Source: Chelatococcus composti
Lineage (GTDB): Bacteria; Pseudomonadota; Alphaproteobacteria; Rhizobiales; Beijerinckiaceae
Length of the DNA stretch: 64,000 nt
Reading direction: 5' to 3'
Assembly (NCBI RefSeq): GCF_014201415.1
Contig: NZ_JACHEH010000007.1
Span: 124,001 to 188,000, forward strand
The first letter of the stretch is position 1; each line of letters starts with the position of its first letter. The notes under the pieces are model-generated. The model was given only the letters and a program-made list of their open reading frames with translations, was not told where the DNA came from and did not search any database. This document shows, in pieces, positions 52,050-58,545 of this stretch. The translations under genes were made by a program, and so were the position numbers.

Positions 52050-52294
52050 CACGCCGCCTCGCGTCCGATCAGCCCGGCGAGGGCGCGGGCGTCGTCAGCC
52101 AGTTCAATGATCTCGGCGGAGGTAAAGCCGGCGCAGGCGAGATCGTCCGCCGTGCAGCTGCCGTGCTGCAGAGCGGTCTCGTACATGACGCGCGCCATGG
52201 CGGCGACCCGCGCATTGGTGGCTGCGGCATGGAGCGCGCGGTCCTGCGCCTTGGCGTCGTGGATGGGTGTGAGGAGTGCTGTAGTTGCGAGCAT
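52049..52294 (-). CDS. First gene of the leftward operon, small helical protein
   Basis: The 81-residue product (LATTALLTPIHDAKAQDRAL... SAEIIELADDARALAGLIG) is all-helical by eye and unrecognised. A strong ACGGAGGG lies before the ATG at 52294. It is the promoter-proximal gene of the operon driven from the operator region at 52323-52372. Confidence 0.65.
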   Translation of the reverse strand: MLATTALLTPIHDAKAQDRALHAAATNARVAAMARVMYETALQHGSCTADDLACAGFTSAEIIELADDARALAGLIGREAA

Positions 52295-52322
52295 GAGGCC
52301 CTCCGTCAGTCGGACGGCCTAG

Positions 52323-52350
52323 ATGCTAGTAGGAAAAATCCGCACGTCAA
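52323..52350 (-). promoter_or_regulatory. Leftward early promoter (PL) with operator in the spacer
   Basis: On the minus strand TTGACG (52350-52345) and TAGCAT (52328-52323) are 16 bases apart. The repressor-type operator at 52329-52341 fills the spacer. It mirrors the rightward promoter at 53503. Confidence 0.65.
52329..52341. promoter_or_regulatory. Repressor operator copy 1 (GTAGGAAAAATCC)
   Basis: Same core as the palindrome at 53511 (GTAGGA-N4-TCC). It lies inside the PL spacer. An identical 13-mer lies exactly 30 bp away at 52359. Confidence 0.7.
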
Positions 52351-52358
52351 TAGGGAAA

Positions 52359-52371
52359 GTAGGAAAAATCC
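52359..52371. promoter_or_regulatory. Repressor operator copy 2 (GTAGGAAAAATCC)
   Basis: An exact copy of the 13-mer at 52329, three helical turns upstream of PL, suited to cooperative repressor binding. Confidence 0.7.
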
Positions 52372-52487
52372 CACTCATGGGCATTGATCCTTGCGAATCG
52401 CGCATGAGGGTATGCGGCAACGCGTTCTTGTTGTGTTCTCGTGCCGGCGTCAGATTTCGGGCTCCGTCAGGCTGTTGTGGGGATGAC

Positions 52488-52718
52488 ATGGAGAGCCTTA
52501 CGCTTGGGACTAGGCGCGCCGCTACGGACGACCGGCAGTGGTGTGCTCAACTTCGGTGTAGGAGTTGTCTCGCAGAGCAATTGGTGCCGGTGCCGGCGTC
52601 CGTAGTCCGGGACGGGATCTGGCGTGGCTCGGCCTTCGTCTGCGCGGCATGCGACGGGCGGGCGGCAGTTGTCGTGGGCTTCATGATCGACCGCCGGACA
52701 GGGACGCTGGGCGCCTAG
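52488..52718 (+). CDS. Small zinc-ribbon-like phage protein, unknown
   Basis: The 76-residue product has two cysteine pairs (CRSC and CAAC, with a further Cys in WCAQLRC), the pattern of a small zinc-binding domain. The ATG at 52488 is preceded by GGGGA. It is oriented opposite to the leftward operon and its last four bases overlap the convergent repressor stop. A longer in-frame start (52323) would run through the operators and is unlikely. Confidence 0.5.
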   Translation: MESLTLGTRRAATDDRQWCAQLRCRSCLAEQLVPVPASVVRDGIWRGSAFVCAACDGRAAVVVGFMIDRRTGTLGA

Positions 52719-53452
52719 AAAAGAGGCACCTCATTCTCGATGCGGCGGACGATCGCGAGGATTCTGACCTGCCGATGGTCTTCTTCGCTCGGATCGCGTG
52801 CCAGCACGCGGGGGACGACGATCGGCTTATGTTGTTGGTTATGCGAGCGAGGATGGAATTCCGTGCGGTCCTCGTAAAGCTCGATCTGCTTGACCGACCA
52901 CTCGCGGTGGTGGCCGCCATCGAGCGTCTGCTCCACGACGACGACCATGCCATCGCGCAGCGGCAAGCGCCCCCGCAGATCCTCAAAGTCAAGGCAGACG
53001 ATGCGGTCACCGGGCAGGATCGGGCGGGGCTTGAGGGCATTCATGCTGTCGCCGCCTACGTCGAACGCGACGAGCCGAACATCTGGAAAGTCCCGGTCGC
53101 GGGTGGTGACGATGGAGGCTGGCCTGTCTTCGTCGCTGAACCAGGGGGCCTCGCGGAAGGCGCCGGCCTCCACGGTGCCCGCGACGTTGACCTCGACGAG
53201 GGGTGCGTTTGACAGGGTGAGGGGACGCTCGCTGCTCTCTCCTGTGTGCTCGGCGAGCAGGAACTCGACTGTCGTATCCAGGGCCTTCGCCAGCTTGGAG
53301 AGGTTCTGGCCTCGAACGGATTTCTTTTTCCCGGTGAGGATGTCCACGATGAAAGAGCGCTCGAGCCCGCCAAGGCGGGCGGCCTCGAACGGATTGCGCC
53401 CAAGCTCGGCCAGCCGGTCGGCAACGCGGTTGCGGAAAGTCGTTTCACCCAT
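52715..53452 (-). CDS. Prophage S24/LexA-like repressor
   Basis: The 245-residue protein has an N-terminal helix-turn-helix (FRNRVADRLAELGRNPFEAARLGGLERSFIVDILTG, residues 6-41) and a C-terminal S24 peptidase-like domain. The autocleavage elements are visible: A91-G92 in VNVAGTVEAG, S136 in GGDSM, and a candidate Lys at K188. It is thus probably cleaved on RecA activation and releases the prophage after DNA damage. It lies between two operator pairs and should bind both, including its own promoter region. Confidence 0.88.
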   Translation of the reverse strand: MGETTFRNRVADRLAELGRNPFEAARLGGLERSFIVDILTGKKKSVRGQNLSKLAKALDTTVEFLLAEHTGESSERPLTLSNAPLVEVNVAGTVEAGAFREAPWFSDEDRPASIVTTRDRDFPDVRLVAFDVGGDSMNALKPRPILPGDRIVCLDFEDLRGRLPLRDGMVVVVEQTLDGGHHREWSVKQIELYEDRTEFHPRSHNQQHKPIVVPRVLARDPSEEDHRQVRILAIVRRIENEVPLF

Positions 53453-53487
53453 GACGGATTTATCCGACTTTCCAGCGGTTGACGCGA

Positions 53488-53500
53488 GTAGGAAGTGTCC
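53488..53500. promoter_or_regulatory. Repressor operator copy 3 (GTAGGAAGTGTCC)
   Basis: It matches the operator core with a changed centre. It lies 23 bp before copy 4, upstream of both the rightward promoter and the repressor gene. Confidence 0.6.
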
Positions 53501-53502
53501 GC

Positions 53503-53529
53503 TTGACGAAGTAGGAAATATCCTACTAT
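53503..53529 (+). promoter_or_regulatory. Rightward early promoter (PR) overlapped by the operator
   Basis: TTGACG (53503-53508) and TACTAT (53524-53529) are 15 bases apart. The full palindromic operator at 53511-53526 covers the spacer and part of the -10 box. The same TTGACG box serves PL. Confidence 0.6.
53511..53526. promoter_or_regulatory. Repressor operator copy 4 (full palindrome)
   Basis: GTAGGA-AATA-TCCTAC has perfect 6-bp arms. It is the most complete of four copies and defines the consensus. Confidence 0.75.
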
Positions 53530-53542
53530 GCTCGGCGTCGCC

Positions 53543-53866
53543 ATGGAACATGAGCTTCGCCATCACCTGATCTCCTGCGCTCGGGCGCTTGCTGCGCACC
53601 GCGGTATCGAGCCGACGACCGTTGCGCGCCTGGCGGCCGGGGATTGGCGCTTTCTCGATCGCATCGCGTCAGGAAGTTCGTTCACGGCGCGAAAGTACGA
53701 TCAAGTCATGCGGTGGTTTTCTGATCAGTGGCCCGACGACCTGCCCTGGCCCTCAGATGTGCCGCGTCCTTCGGTTCCTCCCGGCCGCCCCCGGCCAACT
53801 TCGCCGGAGCGGAGCGCGTCTCCGCTCCGGCCTCTTCCGGGGAGGGGGCGTGATGCTCGCGCATGA
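53543..53866 (+). CDS. First rightward early gene, Cro-position small protein
   Basis: The 107-residue product begins MEHELRHHLISCARALAAHRG, then has a TTVARLAAGDWRFLDRI segment that could be a helix-turn-helix, then a Pro/Arg-rich tail. It sits where phages encode Cro, right after PR. An in-frame ATG at 53528 lies upstream of the likely transcription start. Neither ATG has a good ribosome-binding site, so a near-leaderless message from 53543 is possible. Identity as a Cro analogue is inference. Confidence 0.6.
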   Translation: MEHELRHHLISCARALAAHRGIEPTTVARLAAGDWRFLDRIASGSSFTARKYDQVMRWFSDQWPDDLPWPSDVPRPSVPPGRPRPTSPERSASPLRPLPGRGRDARA

Positions 53867-53969
53867 CCGCAACGGCGGCCTTGGCAAGGGCGTAGCGCCG
53901 GAGAGCGCTGCGCAGGCGTTCTCGCGCTGCCTCGATGCGCTGCTCGCGGTCGTCGCCAGTTTGCTGCAT
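53706..53969 (-). CDS. Possible small helical protein antisense to the first early gene
   Basis: The 87-residue product (DDREQRIEAARERLRSALRR, YALAKAAVAVMREHHAPSP) looks like a genuine helical protein, and ACGGAGGG lies 9 bases before its ATG. It overlaps the 3' third of the rightward gene by 161 bases on the other strand. It would be convergent with PR transcription. The Pro/Arg-rich tail of the sense gene may be the shadow here. Confidence 0.45.
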   Translation of the reverse strand: MQQTGDDREQRIEAARERLRSALRRYALAKAAVAVMREHHAPSPEEAGAETRSAPAKLAGGGREEPKDAAHLRARAGRRATDQKTTA

Positions 53970-54030
53970 CTGCGTGGCCCTCCGTGATCTGACCGCCTGA
54001 CTGTCCCACTGCTGAGCCTTTTTCCCAACG

Positions 54031-54050
54031 AAAAAGCTGAGGAGCTTTTT
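54031..54050 (+). promoter_or_regulatory. Hairpin containing the ribosome-binding site of the CII-like gene
   Basis: AAAAAGCT and AGCTTTTT form a perfect 8-bp stem with GAGG in the loop. The Shine-Dalgarno GAGGAG of the gene at 54053 is thus loop plus stem. A TT follows, so it could also act as a weak terminator. Confidence 0.6.
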
Positions 54051-54052
54051 TC

Positions 54053-54538
54053 GTGAGCGCTGCTGCTTTGCCCGACGGGCTCTTCACCCTCATCAAGAGC
54101 GCGATCCGCGAGCTCGTCGCGGCCTGTGCCGTGCCCGGCTCGACGGGGCCGGAGCGCGTGGAGCAGCTCACCGGCTATTCGCGCGGCTCCATCAGCCGCT
54201 GGCAGGGGGACGCCTACAGGGACCTGCCGCCGCTCGACGTGGTCGTCCTGCTCGAGTTCACGACGCAGCGGCCTGTCGTCTCGCGTTGGCTTGCTTCGCT
54301 TTCCAGCCATCAGCTCGTGCCGATGGCCGACAATGGTGACACGGGCTGCCTTGTGCATGACCTCGTGAGGACCAGCGGCACGGCCGCCCGCGTGACGGGC
54401 GAACTGAGCGCAGCGCTTGCCGACGGTGTTGTGACGCCGCGGGAGGCCAAGGCTGTGAAAGCCGCCATTGGCGAGCACATGGAGACGCTTACCAGTGTGC
54501 GCCGCAAGCTCGCCGGCGTTGCCGCCAGGGGCGAATGA
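54053..54538 (+). CDS. CII-like phage regulatory protein
   Basis: The 161-residue protein resembles phage regulatory proteins of the CII/CP76 type. It has an N-terminal helix-turn-helix with ERVEQLTGYSRGSISRWQGDA, a middle LPPLDVVVLLEFTTQRPVVSRWLASL, and a helical C-terminus that may oligomerise. It starts with GTG at 54053 after GAGGAG, which lies inside a hairpin. Family assignment is moderate. It probably influences the lysis-lysogeny decision. Confidence 0.65.
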   Translation: MSAAALPDGLFTLIKSAIRELVAACAVPGSTGPERVEQLTGYSRGSISRWQGDAYRDLPPLDVVVLLEFTTQRPVVSRWLASLSSHQLVPMADNGDTGCLVHDLVRTSGTAARVTGELSAALADGVVTPREAKAVKAAIGEHMETLTSVRRKLAGVAARGE

Positions 54539-54539
54539 C

Positions 54540-54737
54540 ATGTGCCGGCGCTTCACTGCCCACTTCCTGCGCCACCCGCGCCGGTGGCGCATCGCACGGC
54601 GCATGGCCGCCGCCGGATGGCCGAGGTACGCCATCTGCCGCGCGCTCGGCATCCGGGCCGAGCGCCTCGCCGCCGCGATGGCCCGGGCGGACCTGCGGGG
54701 CCCGGCTGAGGTGGCGCTTTTCCGGAGGGCTGCGTGA
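54540..54737 (+). CDS. Small highly basic phage protein, unknown
   Basis: The 65-residue product is very Arg-rich (MCRRFTAHFLRHPRRWRIAR) with a possible helix-turn-helix-like AAGWPRYAICRALGIRAERLAAAM. It starts 2 bases after the CII-like stop and overlaps the primase start, which supports translation. No family is recognised. Confidence 0.6.
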   Translation: MCRRFTAHFLRHPRRWRIARRMAAAGWPRYAICRALGIRAERLAAAMARADLRGPAEVALFRRAA

Positions 54738-55942
54738 TGGCGCGCCTGTCCGAAGCCCAGCTCGACGAGATCCGCGCCCGCCACCCGGTGGCGGAGGTAG
54801 CCGGCCGGTGGGTGACCCTGCGCCGCTCGGGCAGCAAGCTCATCGGCCCGTGCCCGATCTGCTCCGACAATCGCCAGAGCCGGACGGCCGGCCGCTTTGA
54901 GGTGGATGGCGACCGCTGGGTGTGCGCCGTGTGTGCCGATGGCGGTGACGTGATCCGCCTCGTGCAGCGGGTGCAGGGGCTCGACTTCCGCGCTGCCGTG
55001 GCCTGTCTGGGCGGGGCCGAGGTGCTTGACCCCGAGGAGGAGCGGCGCCGGCAGGTGGAGCGGGAGCGCCGGCGCGCCCGGCGCGAGCGCACGGCCGCCA
55101 TCATGCGCGAGCGGGAGCGGGAGCGCCTCTTTCGTCTGTGGCAGGGGGCCGAGCCGATCCGCGGCACGGCGGCCGAGGAATACCTGCGCCTCCGCGGGCT
55201 GAGGCCTCCGCCCGACGGGCGCCTGCGCGCGGCGCGCGAGATGCCCTACTACCACGGCGAGGAGCCGGATCCGCGACGGCCGGGCAAGACGCGGCAGCGC
55301 GTGATCTATACGGGTCCGGCCATGCTCGCCGGCATCGTGGGCCCCGACTGGCGCTTCGCCGGGCTGCACATCACCTGGGTGGACCCGTCGCGGCCGAAGG
55401 GCAAGGCGCTCATCGTCGACCCCGAGACGGGCGAGGTACTCAAGGTCAAGAAGGTGCGCGGTTCCAAGCGGGGCGGGCACATCCACCTCGCCGGCCCCTT
55501 CGGCCCGCAGGCGCGACCGAGGCGCGTGATCCGCGGCGAGGGCATCGAGACGGTGCTGTCCGTCCGCCAGGCGCTCCTGGCGCAGGGGGAGGACCTGAGC
55601 GCCACCGTTTTCCAGAGCTCCATCGACCTCGGCAATCTCGGCGGCCAGCACGCCGGCACGGTGCCGCACCCCGCGCTGACGCGCGCGGACAGGGCAGGGC
55701 GCGAGCGCTCCGTGCTCGTGCCCGGCCCGGTTCCGGACATGAGCCAGCCGGGCATCCCGCTGCAGGATAGCGTGACGGAGCTGGTGCAGCTCGGCGACGG
55801 CGATTCCGAGCGCTTCCTCACCGAGTGTGCGCTGCTGCGGGGCGCGGCCCGCTACGCGCGGCCGGGCCTCACCATCCGCAACGCCTGGGCGCCGGAGGGG
55901 GCGGACTTCAATGACCTGCTGCTCGAGGAGGTGGCGGGATGA
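54737..55942 (+). CDS. Phage DNA primase with CHC2 zinc finger and Toprim-like domain
   Basis: The 401-residue protein has an N-terminal CHC2-type zinc finger (C39, C42, C63, C66 in GPCPICSD and WVCAVCADGG) and a long charged Arg/Glu helix (about 92-130). A Toprim-like domain follows, with the acidic EGIETVLSVRQALL motif and GAD FNDLL end. It primes phage DNA synthesis, probably with the P4-type helicase downstream. GGAGG lies 8 bases before the ATG at 54737. A GTG three bases upstream is possible. Confidence 0.9.
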   Translation: MARLSEAQLDEIRARHPVAEVAGRWVTLRRSGSKLIGPCPICSDNRQSRTAGRFEVDGDRWVCAVCADGGDVIRLVQRVQGLDFRAAVACLGGAEVLDPEEERRRQVERERRRARRERTAAIMRERERERLFRLWQGAEPIRGTAAEEYLRLRGLRPPPDGRLRAAREMPYYHGEEPDPRRPGKTRQRVIYTGPAMLAGIVGPDWRFAGLHITWVDPSRPKGKALIVDPETGEVLKVKKVRGSKRGGHIHLAGPFGPQARPRRVIRGEGIETVLSVRQALLAQGEDLSATVFQSSIDLGNLGGQHAGTVPHPALTRADRAGRERSVLVPGPVPDMSQPGIPLQDSVTELVQLGDGDSERFLTECALLRGAARYARPGLTIRNAWAPEGADFNDLLLEEVAG

Positions 55943-56523
55943 GACAGGGCGCGGACAGGCACGCGCTGGCCGAGCGCAAGGATGACCTTTACGAGACGCC
56001 GCCGGAGGCGACCCGGGCGCTGCTGCGTGTTCAGCCCCTGCCGCCGCGGATCTGGGAGCCGTGCGCAGGCCGCGGCGCCATTGCGCGCGAGCTGGCAGCG
56101 GCCGGACACGAGGTGGTGGCATTCGACCTCGTGCCGCACCCCGGCGCCGACCCGGGAATCGTGACGCCCGTCGACTTCCTGCTGGAGCGCCAGGCGCCGG
56201 AGGGCTGCGACTGCATCGTGACGAACCCTCCCTACAAGCTGGCGGACGCCTTCATCCGGCACGGGCTGACGCTGGTTCCGACCGTGATCGTGCTGCTGCG
56301 CCTCATGGCGATCGAGGGAGCGGGGCGCTCCGACCTCATCGACCGGCATCTCGTGCGCGTATGGGCGGGCATCGAGCGCCTGCCGGCCATGCACCGTGAA
56401 GGCTGGACGGGCAACCGCCTGAGGGGCGCGGGCGCGCCCTTCGCCTGGTTCGTGTTTTCCGCCAAGCCCCGGCCGGCTGGAAGCCCCGTCGAGCTCATGC
56501 GCATGTCGTGGAGGGAGCCATGA
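55939..56523 (+). CDS. NPPY-type SAM-dependent DNA methyltransferase
   Basis: The 194-residue protein has motif I of Rossmann methyltransferases (IWEPCAGRGAIARELAAAGHEVVAFDL) and motif IV TNPPYK, which marks N6-adenine or related amino-methyltransferases acting on nucleic acid. No target-recognition domain is evident, so the recognition sequence is unknown. It overlaps the primase stop (ATGA) and its stop overlaps the GcrA-type start. Confidence 0.8.
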   Translation: MRQGADRHALAERKDDLYETPPEATRALLRVQPLPPRIWEPCAGRGAIARELAAAGHEVVAFDLVPHPGADPGIVTPVDFLLERQAPEGCDCIVTNPPYKLADAFIRHGLTLVPTVIVLLRLMAIEGAGRSDLIDRHLVRVWAGIERLPAMHREGWTGNRLRGAGAPFAWFVFSAKPRPAGSPVELMRMSWREP

Positions 56524-57059
56524 CGGACCCGGCAATCCGGGATGCCATTGTCGCCGCCTATGGACGGGAGAGCGCCGCTGCGCTGGCCGCGCGCTACGGC
56601 AAGACGAAGAATGCCGTCATCGGCATCTGGTTTCGCCATGTGCCGCCCGAGCAGCGGGCGGAGATGCTGCGCAGCCCGGCGCGAAAGGCGGTGATGGCGG
56701 CGGCAAGGGCCCGCAAGGCGCGGGCGCGGCGGGAGCGGAAGAAGGCGCTCCCCGTGGAGCTGCCGGCGCTGCAGATGGAGCCGGCCCGCGAGCCGTTCTC
56801 GGAGATCGGTGTCGGCCTCATCGACCTCTTGCCGGAGCACTGCCGGTTTCCCATCGGGGACGGGCGTGCCATCCGCTACTGCGGCGCGCCGCGGCTGTAC
56901 AAGCCGGGCATGTTCTCGGACGGCTGCTCGCCCTACTGCGAGGAGCATACGCGGCTTTGCTATGTGCCGCTGGAAGCGCGGCAGGAGCGGAAGCTCAAGC
57001 GCAAACAGAAGGACGTGGCACGGCGCCGGCCCCAGCAGATCGCGTGGGGGGGGCTGTGA
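56520..57059 (+). CDS. GcrA-family cell-cycle regulator, phage copy
   Basis: The 179-residue protein fits GcrA. It has an N-terminal helix-turn-helix (IVAAYGRESAAALAARYGKTKNAVIGIWFRH), a basic linker, and the C-terminal LPEHCRFPIGDGRAIRYCGAPR...GCSPYCEEHTRLCY cysteine/histidine block. Host GcrA recruits sigma-70 RNA polymerase to promoters bearing N6-adenine methylation. Here it directly follows an NPPY methyltransferase gene with an ATGA overlap, suggesting they work together. GGAGGGA precedes the ATG. Confidence 0.85.
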   Translation: MTDPAIRDAIVAAYGRESAAALAARYGKTKNAVIGIWFRHVPPEQRAEMLRSPARKAVMAAARARKARARRERKKALPVELPALQMEPAREPFSEIGVGLIDLLPEHCRFPIGDGRAIRYCGAPRLYKPGMFSDGCSPYCEEHTRLCYVPLEARQERKLKRKQKDVARRRPQQIAWGGL

Positions 57060-57352
57060 TGAGCGAGACAGCCATCTTGACTGCCAACGCAAATCAGCGC
57101 ACCGTCCTGGCGTTGTCGTGGGGTGGAAGCCGCGACAGCCGCACAACGGAGCGCGTCCGACGCGCCAATGACGACCGTCTGTTTTGGGCGCGTTTTTCTT
57201 TGGCGCATCCCTATGGTCGGGCGCGGCGGGGGGCCTGTGGGCCCGCCGTGAACGCCGTGCGCTCCGTGCGGCTGGATCGGTCTTCCAACCCACCGTTGCC
57301 CGGCCACCAGGGTGGAAGCTGGCAGCCGGGCTCAGTGAACGGAGCACCGGCC

Positions 57353-57673
57353 ATGACGTATCCCGTCTCGGCGCGCGCTGACGCGTGCCCGCCTGATCTT
57401 CTCGTCTACGACTGCTTTGTCGCAATTTGCGAGGCTGTGGCCGACATCAACGGCCTCGTCACGGCGGGCTCCGCTATCGTCCGCCAGGTCGATAACCAAG
57501 ATCTGCGTGCCGCGCTGGGCGGCATCAACAAGGTCATCGATTCAGTATCGCGGTTGATCGCCGAGCATGCAGAGCGCGGTCTTGAGGCCGACGCCGAGCG
57601 GCGGATGCGAGAGAAGGCGATGGGCGGTCCGCGAGCGCCGCGCCCCGTGCCGCGCGCGGAGGTAGGGGCGTGA
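57353..57673 (+). CDS. Phage protein of unknown function
   Basis: The 106-residue product is helical (DLLVYDCFVAICEAVADINGL, NKVIDSVSRLIAEHAERGLE) with no recognised family. I chose the ATG at 57353, preceded by GGAG. The frame is open back to an ATG at 57059 that overlaps the GcrA stop (TGATG), but the extra 98 codons look non-coding. Its stop overlaps the antirepressor GTG. Confidence 0.6.
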   Translation: MTYPVSARADACPPDLLVYDCFVAICEAVADINGLVTAGSAIVRQVDNQDLRAALGGINKVIDSVSRLIAEHAERGLEADAERRMREKAMGGPRAPRPVPRAEVGA

Positions 57674-58473
57674 CCATGCAGAAGGTCATCCCTGTCGACT
57701 TCCGTGGCGACGTCATCTGGGCCGTTGATGACGATGGCGCCGTCTTCATTGCCGTTAAGCCAATCGCGGAGCGGCTCGGCCTCAGCTGGGGAGCCCAGTA
57801 CAGGCGTCTCCAGCGCGACGCGGTCCTGTCTAAAGGTATTTCCATCATGGCAATACCTTCGCCTGGGGGGGCGCAGGACACCGTCTGCCTACCGCTCGAT
57901 TTTATCCCTGGCTTTCTGTTCGGCCTCGACGAAAGGCGCGTGAAACCGGAACTGCGCGAGAAGGTCGTCGCCTACAAGCGTGAATGCCATCGCGTGTTAT
58001 ACGACCGCTTTTTCGGCCAAGGAGCCGAGGGGCAGGGGCCGGACGAGGCGCCCCCTTTCCGCCGCGTCCTTTTGCCTGGCCATCCCGATTTCAGCCAAGC
58101 GGTGCGGCTGGTACGAGAGGCGCGCCTCACGCGCGGGACTGAAGCCGCGCTCGCCATCTGGCGGGTGATCGGCTTGCCGTGGGTGCCCGAGCTTGAGGCA
58201 GCTGCCGCAACTGGGAGAATCGGCGAGCCGACGGATTCCGTCGCGCAGTTTGCGGTCGATGGCATTGAGCGTGCGCCGGGTGTTTCAACGCCGGCTGCGG
58301 CGCTGTGGCAGGCATACTCGGCCTTCTGTACGGCCCGGGGGCTCGAAAACCTTGGCGAGCGGAGCTTCCTGACGCGCTTTGCGAGCATCGGATTCGCGAA
58401 GCGGAAGTCCATGGGCCGCTCGGTCTATCTCAATATCCGGCCGGTTGTCGCGGCGGGCGAACGAGCGGAGTGA
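57670..58473 (+). CDS. Phage antirepressor (P22 AR N-terminal domain) with a primase-type C-terminus
   Basis: The 267-residue protein starts with a P22_AR_N-like domain (KVIPVDFRGDVIWAVDDDG, AERLGLSWGAQYRRLQRD, then LPLDFIPGFLFGLDERRVKPELREKVVAYKRECHRVLYDRFF, about 1-118). The last 60 residues (YSAFCTARG...GFAKRKSMGRSVYLNIR) resemble the C-terminal winged helix of the P4-type helicase encoded next. It likely neutralises a repressor. It starts at GTG 57670 (GGAGGT six bases before); ATG 57676 is the alternative. Confidence 0.82.
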   Translation: MTMQKVIPVDFRGDVIWAVDDDGAVFIAVKPIAERLGLSWGAQYRRLQRDAVLSKGISIMAIPSPGGAQDTVCLPLDFIPGFLFGLDERRVKPELREKVVAYKRECHRVLYDRFFGQGAEGQGPDEAPPFRRVLLPGHPDFSQAVRLVREARLTRGTEAALAIWRVIGLPWVPELEAAAATGRIGEPTDSVAQFAVDGIERAPGVSTPAAALWQAYSAFCTARGLENLGERSFLTRFASIGFAKRKSMGRSVYLNIRPVVAAGERAE

Positions 58474-58545
58474 GCGGATGCTGGCTGCTTGCCACGTCAC
58501 CCGCGTCTGTCGCGCCCAGCGATCGCCGAACTGGCGGAGTCCGGC

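Noticed and set aside
53753-56122. 789-residue minus-strand open frame across the phage early genes
   Set aside because: Shadow of the primase and CII-like genes, which have motifs and ribosome-binding sites on the other strand.
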